In this document: positions 1 to 8,938 of the stretch, one piece after another | How the letters are laid out: every line of letters starts with the position of its first letter | Position numbering within the stretch: the stretch's first letter is position 1 | NCBI RefSeq assembly: GCF_030296775.1 | Contig: NZ_AP027742.1 | Location: 1,612,001 to 1,676,000, forward strand | Length of the DNA stretch: 64,000 nt | Origin: Claveliimonas bilis | GTDB taxonomy: Bacteria > Bacillota > Clostridia > Lachnospirales > Lachnospiraceae | Direction: 5' to 3' | Position numbers and translations under genes: made by a program | The notes under the pieces: model-generated | Database searches by the model: none | What the model was told of the DNA's origin: nothing | What the model saw: only the letters and a program-made list of their open reading frames with translations

Positions 1-2
1 TA

Positions 3-1349
3 GTATATAATTTTAATGCTTCCATTTCTTTCGATAAAAAGCTGTATGCTCATGATATTGAGGGAAGCATTGCACATGTGATGATGCTGGCAAGGCAAGG
101 GGTCTTGAGTGATGCAGAAAAGGAAGATATTATAGCAGGACTTCAGGGAATCCGGTCAGATGTGGAAAAAGGAAAACTGGAGATTACAGACGAATATGAG
201 GACATTCACAGCTTTGTGGAGGCAGAGCTGACCAGGCGGATCGGAGAGGCAGGGAAAAAGCTTCACACAGGGCGGAGCAGGAACGATCAGGTAGCGGTTG
301 ATATGAAGCTTTATACAAGAGATGAAGTAAGGCAGATGAACAGCCTGATCAAGGAAATGCTGCATACGCTGCTTTCCATCATGGAAGAAAATACGGAAAC
401 TTTTATGCCGGGATTTACCCATCTGCAGAAAGCACAGCCGATTACGCTGGCTCACCATATGGGAGCATATTTTGAAATGTTCAAAAGGGATCATGAGCGT
501 ATGGTGGATATTTGCCGCAGGATGGATACCTGCCCCTTAGGTTCAGGAGCGCTGGCAGGGACAACTTATCCTCTTGACCGGGAATATACAGCGAGGCTTT
601 TAGGATTTAGCGGACCGACACTCAACAGTATGGACGGAGTGTCAGACAGAGATTATCTGATTGAGTTTTTATCTGCCCTGTCTATGGTCATGATGCATTT
701 GAGCAGGTTTTCAGAAGAAGTCATTATCTGGAATACGAATGAGTATCAGTTTGTGGAAATCGATGATGCATACAGCACAGGAAGCAGTATTATGCCCCAG
801 AAGAAAAATCCGGATATTGCCGAGCTGGTACGTGGAAAGACGGGAAGGGTTTATGGCGCTTTGATGTCTCTTCTTACGACTATGAAGGGGATTCCTCTTG
901 CTTATAACAAAGATATGCAGGAAGATAAAGAACTTGTATTTGACGCTATTGATACGGCAAAAGGCTGTCTGTCCCTGTTTACAGGTATGCTTAGAACTAT
1001 GAAATTCAACCGGAAGAAAATGGCGGAAAGCGCAAGGCATGGATTTACCAATGCTACGGATGCAGCTGATTATCTGGTAGGCAAAGGTGTGCCCTTCCGG
1101 GATGCTCACGGCATTGTGGGACAGCTGGTTCTGTATTGTATCGATAAAGGAATTGCCCTGGATGATATGTCCCTGGAGGAATACAGGCAGATATCTCCGG
1201 TCTTTGAGGAAGATATTTACGATGCCATCAGCATGGAAACCTGTGTCAATAAGAGAGTGACAATAGGAGCACCCGGAAAGGCTGCTATGCAGGATGTGAT
1301 CGGGAAATATAAAAAATATCTGGAAGGCTATGGGGATGACCGCATCTGA
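3..1349 (+). CDS. argH: Argininosuccinate lyase, 5' end cut by window
   Basis: This enzyme cleaves argininosuccinate to arginine and fumarate, the last step of arginine synthesis. The frame is open from base 3, and residues before the GTG at 78 (FNASISFDKKL and onward) match the family N-terminus, so that GTG is internal. Only about 10-15 N-terminal residues are missing. The fumarase/aspartase signature GSSIMPQKKNPD, with the catalytic serine, is encoded near 780-815. The protein ends with a basic YKKYLEGYGDD-type tail. It is followed 35 bp later by asd in the same direction, probably as one amino-acid-synthesis transcript. The upstream gene (often argG) is outside the window. Confidence 0.95.
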   Translation, partial: VYNFNASISFDKKLYAHDIEGSIAHVMMLARQGVLSDAEKEDIIAGLQGIRSDVEKGKLEITDEYEDIHSFVEAELTRRIGEAGKKLHTGRSRNDQVAVDMKLYTRDEVRQMNSLIKEMLHTLLSIMEENTETFMPGFTHLQKAQPITLAHHMGAYFEMFKRDHERMVDICRRMDTCPLGSGALAGTTYPLDREYTARLLGFSGPTLNSMDGVSDRDYLIEFLSALSMVMMHLSRFSEEVIIWNTNEYQFVEIDDAYSTGSSIMPQKKNPDIAELVRGKTGRVYGALMSLLTTMKGIPLAYNKDMQEDKELVFDAIDTAKGCLSLFTGMLRTMKFNRKKMAESARHGFTNATDAADYLVGKGVPFRDAHGIVGQLVLYCIDKGIALDDMSLEEYRQISPVFEEDIYDAISMETCVNKRVTIGAPGKAAMQDVIGKYKKYLEGYGDDRI

Positions 1350-1384
1350 CCGGACAGAGAAATAAAAGGAAAAGGAGAGAGAAA

Positions 1385-2470
1385 ATGGAACAGAAATTAA
1401 GAGTAGGCATTTTGGGAGCGACAGGTATGGTAGGACAGCGTTTTATTTCTCTGCTGGAAAATCATCCCTGGTTTGAGGTAGTAACAGTAGCGGCAAGCCC
1501 GCGTTCTGCCGGAAAAACATATGAGGAGGCAGTGGGAGGAAGATGGAAGATGGATACTCCCATGCCGGAGGCGGTAAAAAAACTGACAGTACTTAATGTA
1601 AATGAAGTGGAAAAAGTTGCAGCGACTGTAGATTTTGTTTTCAGCGCTGTTGATATGACAAAAGAAGAGATCAAAGCGATCGAGGAGGAGTATGCAAAGA
1701 CGGAGACTCCTGTGGTATCCAATAACAGCGCCCATCGCTGGACTCCGGATGTGCCGATGGTAGTTCCGGAAATCAATCCGGAACATTTTGACGTCATCGA
1801 ATCACAGAAAAAGAGGCTGGGAACAACAAGAGGATTTATTGCTGTAAAGCCAAACTGCTCGATCCAAAGTTACGCACCCTGCCTTGCTGCATGGAAGGAA
1901 TTTGGTCCTAAGGAACTTGTTGTTACTACATATCAGGCGATTTCCGGTGCAGGAAAAACATTTAAGGACTGGCCGGAGATGGACGGCAATATTATTCCCT
2001 ATATTGGCGGAGAGGAAGAAAAAAGTGAAAAGGAACCTTTACGTGTTCTTGGCCGGGTAGAAAACGGCGAGATCGTTATGGCAGATGCCCCGAAGATTAC
2101 ATGCCAGTGTGTGCGAGTTCCTGTTTTAAACGGGCATACGGCTGCAGTATTTATTAATTTTGAGAAGAAACCTTCAAAAGAGGAACTGATCGAGAAGCTG
2201 GTAAGCTTCCGGGGATTTCCGCAGGAGGCTGATCTTCCGAGTGCGCCGAAGCAGTTTATCCAGTATCTGGAGGAGGACAACCGTCCGCAGGTAAGCCTTG
2301 ACGTTGACTATGAAAGAGGAATGGGTGTATCCATCGGACGTCTGCGGGAGGATTCAATTTATGATTATAAATTTATCGGTCTGTCCCACAATACAGTACG
2401 CGGCGCTGCCGGCGGCGCAGTGCTGTGTGCGGAAACACTGACTGCAAAAGGATTTATCCAGGCGAAATAG
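1385..2470 (+). CDS. asd: Aspartate-semialdehyde dehydrogenase
   Basis: It reduces aspartyl phosphate to aspartate semialdehyde, feeding lysine/diaminopimelate, threonine and methionine synthesis. The 361 residues start with the NADP-binding loop LGATGMVGQRF. The catalytic cysteine is Cys158 in KPNCSIQSY. Length and motifs fit the archaeal/fungal-like branch of the family, which also occurs in clostridia. The start follows a good ribosome site (AAGGAGAGAGAAA) 35 bp after argH. A perfect 45-nt palindrome starts one base after the stop codon and may mark the transcript end. Confidence 0.95.
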   Translation: MEQKLRVGILGATGMVGQRFISLLENHPWFEVVTVAASPRSAGKTYEEAVGGRWKMDTPMPEAVKKLTVLNVNEVEKVAATVDFVFSAVDMTKEEIKAIEEEYAKTETPVVSNNSAHRWTPDVPMVVPEINPEHFDVIESQKKRLGTTRGFIAVKPNCSIQSYAPCLAAWKEFGPKELVVTTYQAISGAGKTFKDWPEMDGNIIPYIGGEEEKSEKEPLRVLGRVENGEIVMADAPKITCQCVRVPVLNGHTAAVFINFEKKPSKEELIEKLVSFRGFPQEADLPSAPKQFIQYLEEDNRPQVSLDVDYERGMGVSIGRLREDSIYDYKFIGLSHNTVRGAAGGAVLCAETLTAKGFIQAK

Positions 2471-2471
2471 T

Positions 2472-2516
2472 CAATTTGGGACGTAACACTTTTTAAAAGT
2501 GTTACGTCCCAAATTG
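2472..2516. repeat. 45-nt palindromic repeat, copy 1
   Basis: Two 22-nt arms form a perfect inverted repeat around a single central base. The outer 16 nt (CAATTTGGGACGTAAC) are identical to copy 2 at 11778-11822, while the inner six base pairs differ but stay paired. Eight bases past the palindrome both copies carry GGTGGGTAAAAATG (here 2525-2538). The repeat lies immediately after the asd stop codon. It could be a REP-like or MITE-like interspersed element that also serves as a transcript 3' end. No T-run follows directly. Confidence 0.85.
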
Positions 2517-2564
2517 CAGTTTACGGTGGGTAAAAATGTCAAATACCCTGTGCTTTTTTGTTGA

Positions 2565-3212
2565 TTAGTCCAGAATGTCCCCTTCGATGGAGATGGTTAC
2601 AACCTGCCAGGGAATCCATTTCCCGCTGTTTTTCAGTGCTTCTGCAGCAGCATGTTCGATTCCGCCGCAGCAGGGAACTTCCATGCGGACGATGGTGACA
2701 TCTTTTATATTGTTATTTTTGATAATGTCTGTCAGTTTTTCGGTATAATCTACTGCGTCCAGTTTTGGGCAGCCGATCAAAGTGACTTTGCCGCGGATGA
2801 AATCCTGATGGAAGTTTCCGTAAGCATATGCGGTGCAGTCAGCGGCGATCAGAAGATGTGCGCCGTCAAAGTAAGGGGCGTTGACAGGAGCCAGTTTGAT
2901 CTGTACCGGCCATTGGCGAAGCTGGGATTCCACCGGCGATGTGTTCGCTGTGCTTCTGTTGGAAGAAGTTTTTCGACTGGAAAGGTGGCGTTTCACTGCC
3001 TCTTCATCATAGGCTGCCGCTTCCCTTTCAACAAAGGAAATGGCATTAGTGGGACAGGTCGGAAGACAGTCGCCTAAGCCGTCACAGTAATCGTCGCGCA
3101 TCAGCTTTGCCTTGCCGTTTACCATTTCAATGGCGCCTTCATGGCAGGCATCGGCACAAAGCCCGCATCCGTTGCATTTTTCTTCATCAATCTGAATGAT
3201 TTTACGTATCAT
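2565..3212 (-). CDS. 4Fe-4S ferredoxin-type protein with CCG-motif C-terminal domain
   Basis: This is a 215-residue iron-sulfur protein. The N-terminus carries CNGCGLCADAC (Cys13, 16, 19, 23), a complete [4Fe-4S] site. A second motif, CDGLGDCLPTCP (Cys43, 49, 53), lacks one usual cysteine. A linker near residues 60-100 leads to a C-terminal domain with PCCGGIEHA. The start at 3212 has the ribosome site AAGGAGAAAAATT; a longer reading to 3296 runs back through the divergent promoter and is rejected. It is divergent from a Crp/Fnr regulator, a pairing seen with nitrosative-stress (HcpR-like) loci, though no hcp gene is visible. Its exact electron partner is unknown. Confidence 0.85.
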   Translation of the reverse strand: MIRKIIQIDEEKCNGCGLCADACHEGAIEMVNGKAKLMRDDYCDGLGDCLPTCPTNAISFVEREAAAYDEEAVKRHLSSRKTSSNRSTANTSPVESQLRQWPVQIKLAPVNAPYFDGAHLLIAADCTAYAYGNFHQDFIRGKVTLIGCPKLDAVDYTEKLTDIIKNNNIKDVTIVRMEVPCCGGIEHAAAEALKNSGKWIPWQVVTISIEGDILD

Positions 3213-3234
3213 AATTTTTCTCCTTATCTTTGTA

Positions 3235-3263
3235 TTGTATGTCGCTGCCTGACTTAGTATAGT
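3235..3263 (+). promoter_or_regulatory. Sigma-A-type promoter for the Crp/Fnr gene
   Basis: TTGTAT (3235-3240), a 17-bp spacer and TATAGT (3258-3263) fit the vegetative promoter pattern. The predicted start of transcription is near 3270. Confidence 0.55.
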
Positions 3264-3283
3264 ATAAAAGAAAAAAAGAATCA

Positions 3284-3297
3284 GTTGCTTTTGCAAC
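3284..3297. promoter_or_regulatory. Putative operator GTTGC-N4-GCAAC
   Basis: This perfect 5-4-5 inverted repeat lies just downstream of the predicted start of transcription and 14 bases before the Crp/Fnr start codon. Its spacing is that of Crp/Fnr-family sites, so autoregulation is plausible. The assignment is inferred from position and symmetry. Confidence 0.45.
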
Positions 3298-3311
3298 AGA
3301 AAAGAGGAAAT

Positions 3312-3989
3312 ATGGATGATGTTATAAAAATGCTGTTGGTATCACCCTTGTTTCAGGGCATACCTGAAGAAAAAATGATGGAAGTTCTTCGGTGCCTTGA
3401 TGCAAGATGGGCAGACTTTGAAAAAGGACAGCAGCTTTTCAGACAGGGAACTTCTCTGAAAGCAGCCGGATTCCTGGTAGAAGGGAGCCTGTCTCTGGAG
3501 AGGGAAGATTTCTGGGGCAACAGAAGCATTCTTGCAGTCGTAAGGCAGGGGGAGATCTTCGGAGAAGTGTACGCCTGCAGGCAGGAAAAGAGGCTGAATA
3601 TCAATATTACAGCTCTGGAAAAAGCCAGCGTTTTATTTTTAAATCTTGAAACAATACTTGAGAGTCAAAAATTCCCGGAGGATATAAGGACTGTGCTCCT
3701 TGGAAATCTTGTGGGTATCCTGGCGGATAAAACATATTACATGTCACGAAAAGCAGAGTTTTTAAGTGCAAGGACAACGAGAGAAAAACTGATGAGTTAT
3801 CTGTCGGCTCAGGCGCAGGAGACAGGTAAGACCGAGTTTCAGATTCCTTTTAACAGACAGGAGATGGCAGATTTTTTATCTGTTGAGAGAAGCGCCATGT
3901 GCAGGGAGCTTGGCAAAATGAGGCGGGAAGGCATTGTAAGCTTTTCCAAAAAGCAATTCTGCCTGAAAGGAAAGGCAAAGGAGGAGTAA
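3312..3989 (+). CDS. Crp/Fnr family transcriptional regulator
   Basis: The protein has 225 residues. It has an N-terminal cyclic-nucleotide-binding-like beta-roll (GTSLKAAGFLVEGSL, GEIFGEVYA), a long dimer helix and a C-terminal winged helix with the recognition region EMADFLSVERSAMCREL. There is no N-terminal Fnr-type cysteine cluster, so it probably does not sense oxygen through a [4Fe-4S] centre of its own. The start at 3312 follows AGAGGAAAT. It is divergent from the ferredoxin gene, and an inverted repeat sits in the shared control region. HcpR-like or general redox/stress control is possible, but the effector is unknown. Confidence 0.85.
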   Translation: MDDVIKMLLVSPLFQGIPEEKMMEVLRCLDARWADFEKGQQLFRQGTSLKAAGFLVEGSLSLEREDFWGNRSILAVVRQGEIFGEVYACRQEKRLNINITALEKASVLFLNLETILESQKFPEDIRTVLLGNLVGILADKTYYMSRKAEFLSARTTREKLMSYLSAQAQETGKTEFQIPFNRQEMADFLSVERSAMCRELGKMRREGIVSFSKKQFCLKGKAKEE

Positions 3990-4062
3990 ATCTTCTGGAT
4001 ATATTTTTGCTTTGCATGTATAATCTTAATAGAAGGAATGCGCTGCAAGGAGGAAGGAAAGC

Positions 4063-6189
4063 ATGGAGGAAAAGAAAAATAAAAAAGAAGATATTTTGAA
4101 ATACACTCAAAACAGAGAGCTGTCCTGGCTGAAATTTAATCAGAGAGTTCTGGAAGAAGCCCAGGATCCATCCGTTCCCCTTCTGGAACGAATGAAATTC
4201 GTGGCAATTTTTACGAGCAATCTGGATGAGTTTTTCATGATTCGTGTGGGAAGCCTTTTTGATATGGCAGCGGCCGATCCGAAAGCGGTGGATTCCCGTT
4301 CGGGAATGACACCGTCGCAGCAGCTGGAAAAAATTTACGAGGCAGTGGCGCCTCTTTATAAAGAAAGAGATAAAACTTACGCGGAAATTAAGAAGCAGCT
4401 TCATCCTTATGGAGTGTGCGGTCTGGATTTTAAAGAGCTGGAACAAAGTGAGAAAAAGTATGTAAAGAAATATTTCAAGGAACAGGTACTTCCCGTCCTC
4501 TCGCCGCAGATCGTGGACGCCAACCATCCGTTTCCCCATCTTTTAAATAAAGAGCTATATGTGACTGCTATGCTGAAGCAGAACAACAGGACGATGCTGG
4601 GAATTGTTCCCATCCCTAACTTTATTTCCGACATTTTGTATCTTCCGGGACATGATATCCGCTATATCCGCATGGAAAAGGTGATCATGGAATATTTGAA
4701 TCTTGTGTTCGGCCAATATGAAGTGACGGAAAAGAATTACATATGTGTTACAAGAAATGCAGATATTGCGCCGGATGACGAAGCTTTGGAGGTAAATGAT
4801 GATTTCCGGTATCTGATGAAGCAGACCCTGCACAAAAGAAAAAGAATGGCAGTGGTAAGGCTGGAGATTGCAGAAAAGCTGAATGCGGAAACGGAAAAAT
4901 ATTTCTGTGAAAAGTTCAATATTACGAAACGGCAGATTTTCCGTACAAAGATGCCTATGAAACTGGACTATATGTTTGCCATCAGCGGCAACCTGCCGGA
5001 TTCTATGAAGCGGGCGCTGATCTATCGTCCGTTTTCGCCGCAGCCTTCCGGCAGGCTGGAGGAGGGCAGCATTATGCGGCAGATCCGGAAAAAGGATGTT
5101 CTGCTTTTTTATCCTTATGAGAGTATGGAACCCTTTCTGCAGCTGATCAAGGAAGCAGCATTTGATCCGTCTGTCATGACGATCAAGATTACCATTTACC
5201 GCCTTGCCAAAAAGGCCAGACTGGTGGAGTATCTCTGTGCGGCAGCGGAGAACGGTAAGGAAGTAACGGTCCTTATTGAGCTTAGGGCAAGATTTGACGA
5301 GCAGAATAATATTGACTGGTCAGAGCGGCTGGAAGAAGCAGGATGCCGTGTGATCTATGGATTTGAAGGATATAAAGTTCATTCCAAGATTTGTCTGATC
5401 ACCTATCGGCACCGTAATGAGATTCAGTATATTACTCAGATCGGCACAGGAAATTACAATGAGAAGACGGCTGCCATGTATACGGATCTTTCGTTAATGA
5501 CGGCCGACAGGGAGATAGGGGAAGATGCCGCTTTGTTTTTCCAGAACATGTCCATTGGAAATCTGGACGGAATCTATCGCCATCTGATCGTATCGCCCAC
5601 TTCACTGAAGCCAAAGATCCTGCAGCTGATGGATCAGGAAATACGAAAAGGGGCAAAAGGCCGGATTATTATGAAAATGAATTCCCTGACAGATGTGGAT
5701 TTTATTGAAAAGGCGGCGGAAGCCTCTCAGGCAGGTGTCCGTGTAGATTTGATCGTCAGAGGGATCTGCTGTATTCTTCCGGGTATACCGGGATATACAG
5801 AGAATATTACCATATCCAGCATTGTGGGAAGATATCTGGAACATCCAAGGATCTTCAGCTTTGGAACAGGGACAGATCAGAAAATCTATATCGGATCAGC
5901 GGACATGATGACAAGAAATACAGAAAAACGTGTGGAAGTTGCAGCGCCTGTGCTGGATCCGGATGTGAAGCGCCAGGTAAACGGATATCTGGAGGTCATG
6001 CTGGCGGATAATGTAAAAGCCAGGGTACTGCAAAAAGACGGAACATACAAAAAGAAACCGATCACGGAAAAGAGAGTCAATTCACAGGAACACTTTATGA
6101 AGTCTGCTGTCCTGGCAGCAAGGAACAAAAAGCCGGCGCCTAAAAAGCAGGGGCTGCGTGAGCGGTTTGCAAAGATATTCAGAAAATAG
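4063..6189 (+). CDS. ppk1: Polyphosphate kinase 1
   Basis: It reversibly makes inorganic polyphosphate from ATP. The 708 residues have the usual N-terminal segment (NRELSWLKFNQRVLEEA, TSNLDEFFMIRVG), head domain and two phospholipase-D-like catalytic domains. KVHSKICLI carries the phosphorylated histidine region, followed by TQIGTGNYNEKTA. RYLEHPRIFSFGTG carries the second conserved histidine. The start has a strong site (AAGGAGGAAGG). It is followed 17 bp later by topB and may share a transcript with it. No exopolyphosphatase gene is adjacent. Confidence 0.95.
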   Translation: MEEKKNKKEDILKYTQNRELSWLKFNQRVLEEAQDPSVPLLERMKFVAIFTSNLDEFFMIRVGSLFDMAAADPKAVDSRSGMTPSQQLEKIYEAVAPLYKERDKTYAEIKKQLHPYGVCGLDFKELEQSEKKYVKKYFKEQVLPVLSPQIVDANHPFPHLLNKELYVTAMLKQNNRTMLGIVPIPNFISDILYLPGHDIRYIRMEKVIMEYLNLVFGQYEVTEKNYICVTRNADIAPDDEALEVNDDFRYLMKQTLHKRKRMAVVRLEIAEKLNAETEKYFCEKFNITKRQIFRTKMPMKLDYMFAISGNLPDSMKRALIYRPFSPQPSGRLEEGSIMRQIRKKDVLLFYPYESMEPFLQLIKEAAFDPSVMTIKITIYRLAKKARLVEYLCAAAENGKEVTVLIELRARFDEQNNIDWSERLEEAGCRVIYGFEGYKVHSKICLITYRHRNEIQYITQIGTGNYNEKTAAMYTDLSLMTADREIGEDAALFFQNMSIGNLDGIYRHLIVSPTSLKPKILQLMDQEIRKGAKGRIIMKMNSLTDVDFIEKAAEASQAGVRVDLIVRGICCILPGIPGYTENITISSIVGRYLEHPRIFSFGTGTDQKIYIGSADMMTRNTEKRVEVAAPVLDPDVKRQVNGYLEVMLADNVKARVLQKDGTYKKKPITEKRVNSQEHFMKSAVLAARNKKPAPKKQGLRERFAKIFRK

Positions 6190-6206
6190 GAGAACAGACA
6201 GCATTT

Positions 6207-8264
6207 ATGGGAAAAGCATTATATATTGCCGAAAAGCCAAGTGTAGCACAGGAGTTTGCCAAGGCTTTGCATCTTAAGACAAGAAGAAATGACGGATACC
6301 TGGAATCGGCAGAGGCAGTTGTGACATGGTGCGTCGGGCATCTGATCACAATGAGTTACCCGGAAGCTTATGATGAAAAATATAAGCGGTGGAGTCTTGC
6401 GACTCTGCCGTTTTTACCGGAGGAGTTCCGCTATGAGGTGATTCCCTCGGCAGCGAAACAGTATCGTATTGTAGCAGGCCTTCTGAACCGGGAGGATGTG
6501 GAAGTGATCTATGTCTGTACAGACTCGGGACGGGAGGGAGAATATATATACCGTCTGGTAGAACAGATGGCGCAGGTAAAAGGGAAGATCAGGAAGAGAG
6601 TGTGGATCGACTCCCAGACAGAAGAGGAAATCCTAAGGGGTATCCGTGAGGCAAAAGATCTGTCGGAGTATGATGATTTGTCCGCATCAGCCTATCTTCG
6701 CGCCAAAGAAGATTATCTGATGGGGATTAACTTTTCCCGCCTTCTGACACTGAAATACGGGGACAGTATTTCCCGTTATCTGAACACAAAGTATTCGGTT
6801 GTGTCTGTGGGACGGGTGATGACCTGCGTTCTCGGCATGGTAGTAAGAAGAGAACGGGAAATCCGGGATTTTAAAGAAACGCCCTTTTACCGTGTCGTCA
6901 GCACCATAAGAGCAAAAGAAGGCGGACAGACTTTCGAGGGAGAGTGGAGGGCAGTCAAAGGCTCACGGTATTTTGAATCCTTTGATCTCTACAAAGAAAA
7001 TGGATTCAAAGAAGAGGCAAAGGCCAGGGAACTGGTGGACTTTCTGCAGGATCCGTCCCCTGTTTCCTGCAAGATTCTTTCCATTGAAAAGAAAAAGGAA
7101 AAGAAAAATCCTCCTTTGCTTTTTAACCTGGCGGAGCTGCAGAATGAGTGTTCTAAAAGGTTTAAGATCAGCCCGGATGAAACGCTTCGCATTGTGCAGG
7201 AACTGTATGAAAAGAAACTGGTTACTTACCCCAGGACAGACGCCAGAGTACTGTCCACAGCGGTGGCAAAAGAAATCAGCAAAAACTTAAACGGGTTGAT
7301 GAAATATACGCCGGCGGTGCCCTGGCTGAACGATATTGCCAGCCGGCAAAGTTATAAGGGGCTGGCAAAGACACGGTATGTCAACGACAGCCAGATCACG
7401 GATCATTATGCCATTATTCCTACAGGACAGGGTATGAGCGCGCTAAATAGTGTGGCGCATACGGCAAAATCGGTGTATGATATTATAGTGAGGAGATTTT
7501 TGAGTATTTTTTATCCCCCGGCAATTTATCAGAAAGTGGCGATCGTCACCGAGATCAAAGGAGAGCAGTTTTTCTCCAGCTTCAAAGTCCTGGCGGAGGC
7601 CGGATATCTGGAAGTGGCAGGTGTTCCGGGACAGAAGAAGGAAAGCTCTGAAAACGGAGAAAATGAGGACGGGGAAGGAACCGCGGGAGAGGAGTTTTTT
7701 GAGACAGTAAAATCCCTGAAAAAAGGCATGGTCCTTTCGGTGGAATCACTGGATGTGAAAGAGGGAAAAACCTCTCCGCCGAAACGATACAATTCCGGCT
7801 CACTGATCCTTGCCATGGAAAACGCCGGGCAGTTGATCGAGGACGAGGAGCTTCGTTCACAGATCAAAGGAAGCGGAATCGGAACCAGTGCCACAAGGGG
7901 TGAGATTTTAAAAAAATTATTCAACAATAAATATCTGGCACTCAATAAGAAGACCCAGATTGTGACTCCCACACTTTTGGGCGAGATGATCTATGACGTG
8001 GTGGATCATTCTATTCGCTCCCTTCTTAATCCGGAACTTACAGCCAGTTGGGAGAAGGGCCTCACTTACGTGGCGGAAGGGGAAATCACTTCAGACGAAT
8101 ATATGGTGAAACTGGAAAATTTTATCCGCACAAGAACAAGCGGAGTGCTGGGGCTGAATAATCAATATGAATTAAGGAGCTGCTATGATAAAGCGGCATC
8201 TTATTATAAAAAATCAAAAAGTAAAAAACAAAAGCCGAAAGGCGGAAATGGAGCAGAACAATGA
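6207..8264 (+). CDS. topB: DNA topoisomerase III (type IA), copy 1
   Basis: This is a single-strand passage topoisomerase of 685 residues. The N-terminal TOPRIM domain has ALYIAEKPSVAQEFA and CTDSGREGEYIYR. The active-site tyrosine is in LVTYPRTDARVLS, and GSGIGTSATRGEILKKL is the domain-IV motif. The C-terminus is a short lysine-rich tail (SKKQKPKGG) without zinc fingers. A second, zinc-finger-bearing paralog lies at 25080. The stop overlaps the next start by 4 bp, which suggests translational coupling. Confidence 0.93.
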   Translation: MGKALYIAEKPSVAQEFAKALHLKTRRNDGYLESAEAVVTWCVGHLITMSYPEAYDEKYKRWSLATLPFLPEEFRYEVIPSAAKQYRIVAGLLNREDVEVIYVCTDSGREGEYIYRLVEQMAQVKGKIRKRVWIDSQTEEEILRGIREAKDLSEYDDLSASAYLRAKEDYLMGINFSRLLTLKYGDSISRYLNTKYSVVSVGRVMTCVLGMVVRREREIRDFKETPFYRVVSTIRAKEGGQTFEGEWRAVKGSRYFESFDLYKENGFKEEAKARELVDFLQDPSPVSCKILSIEKKKEKKNPPLLFNLAELQNECSKRFKISPDETLRIVQELYEKKLVTYPRTDARVLSTAVAKEISKNLNGLMKYTPAVPWLNDIASRQSYKGLAKTRYVNDSQITDHYAIIPTGQGMSALNSVAHTAKSVYDIIVRRFLSIFYPPAIYQKVAIVTEIKGEQFFSSFKVLAEAGYLEVAGVPGQKKESSENGENEDGEGTAGEEFFETVKSLKKGMVLSVESLDVKEGKTSPPKRYNSGSLILAMENAGQLIEDEELRSQIKGSGIGTSATRGEILKKLFNNKYLALNKKTQIVTPTLLGEMIYDVVDHSIRSLLNPELTASWEKGLTYVAEGEITSDEYMVKLENFIRTRTSGVLGLNNQYELRSCYDKAASYYKKSKSKKQKPKGGNGAEQ

Positions 8265-8926
8265 AAGAAATGACTATTAAAGAACTGTATACTCTGGAAG
8301 AAACGATTGCAAAGGATATTTTTGAAGGAGCAACCTATCCATGGGAAGTCCTTCCTAAAATCGGATCCTTTATCAAAGAACTTGGAGAGACACTTTCCAG
8401 CGAAGAGTATGATAAGGTGGGAGAAGATGTCTGGATCGCGAAATCTGCAAATGTATTTGAGTCTGCATATATTCACGGACCTGCCATTATCGGGAAAAAT
8501 GCGGAAGTGCGTCACTGTGCTTTTATCCGCGGCAACGCTATTGTCGGAGAAGGAGCAGTTGTGGGCAATTCTACAGAGCTGAAAAATGTAATTTTATTTA
8601 ATAAGGTACAGGTGCCCCATTACAACTATGTCGGAGACTCTATTCTTGGGTACAAAGCTCATATGGGAGCAGGATCCATCACATCCAATGTAAAATCCGA
8701 CAAAAAGCTGGTTGTGATCAAGACGTCGGAAGGACCTGTTGAGACCGGATTGAAAAAATTCGGCGCCATGCTGGGGGATGAAGTAGAAGTTGGATGCGGA
8801 ACTGTATTGAATCCGGGAAGTGTGGTAGGAAGCCATACAAACATTTATCCTTTGTCTTCTGTGCGGGGATTCGTTCCGGCAGGAAGCATTTATAAAAAGC
8901 AGGGAGAAGTTGTAGAGAAGCAGTAA
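8261..8926 (+). CDS. Left-handed beta-helix (hexapeptide repeat) protein, sugar-nucleotidyltransferase/acyltransferase-like
   Basis: This 221-residue protein has about 60 N-terminal residues followed by hexapeptide repeats (for example AYIHGPAIIGKNAEVRH, FIRGNAIVGEGAVVG, GAGSITSNVKSD). It resembles the C-terminal beta-helix of GlmU-type proteins, with no nucleotidyltransferase domain. It may be a sugar or amino-sugar acyltransferase, but the substrate cannot be read. The ATG overlaps the topB stop, and no obvious pathway partner is next to it. Confidence 0.8.
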   Translation: MKEMTIKELYTLEETIAKDIFEGATYPWEVLPKIGSFIKELGETLSSEEYDKVGEDVWIAKSANVFESAYIHGPAIIGKNAEVRHCAFIRGNAIVGEGAVVGNSTELKNVILFNKVQVPHYNYVGDSILGYKAHMGAGSITSNVKSDKKLVVIKTSEGPVETGLKKFGAMLGDEVEVGCGTVLNPGSVVGSHTNIYPLSSVRGFVPAGSIYKKQGEVVEKQ

Positions 8927-8938
8927 ACACCGAAGGAG

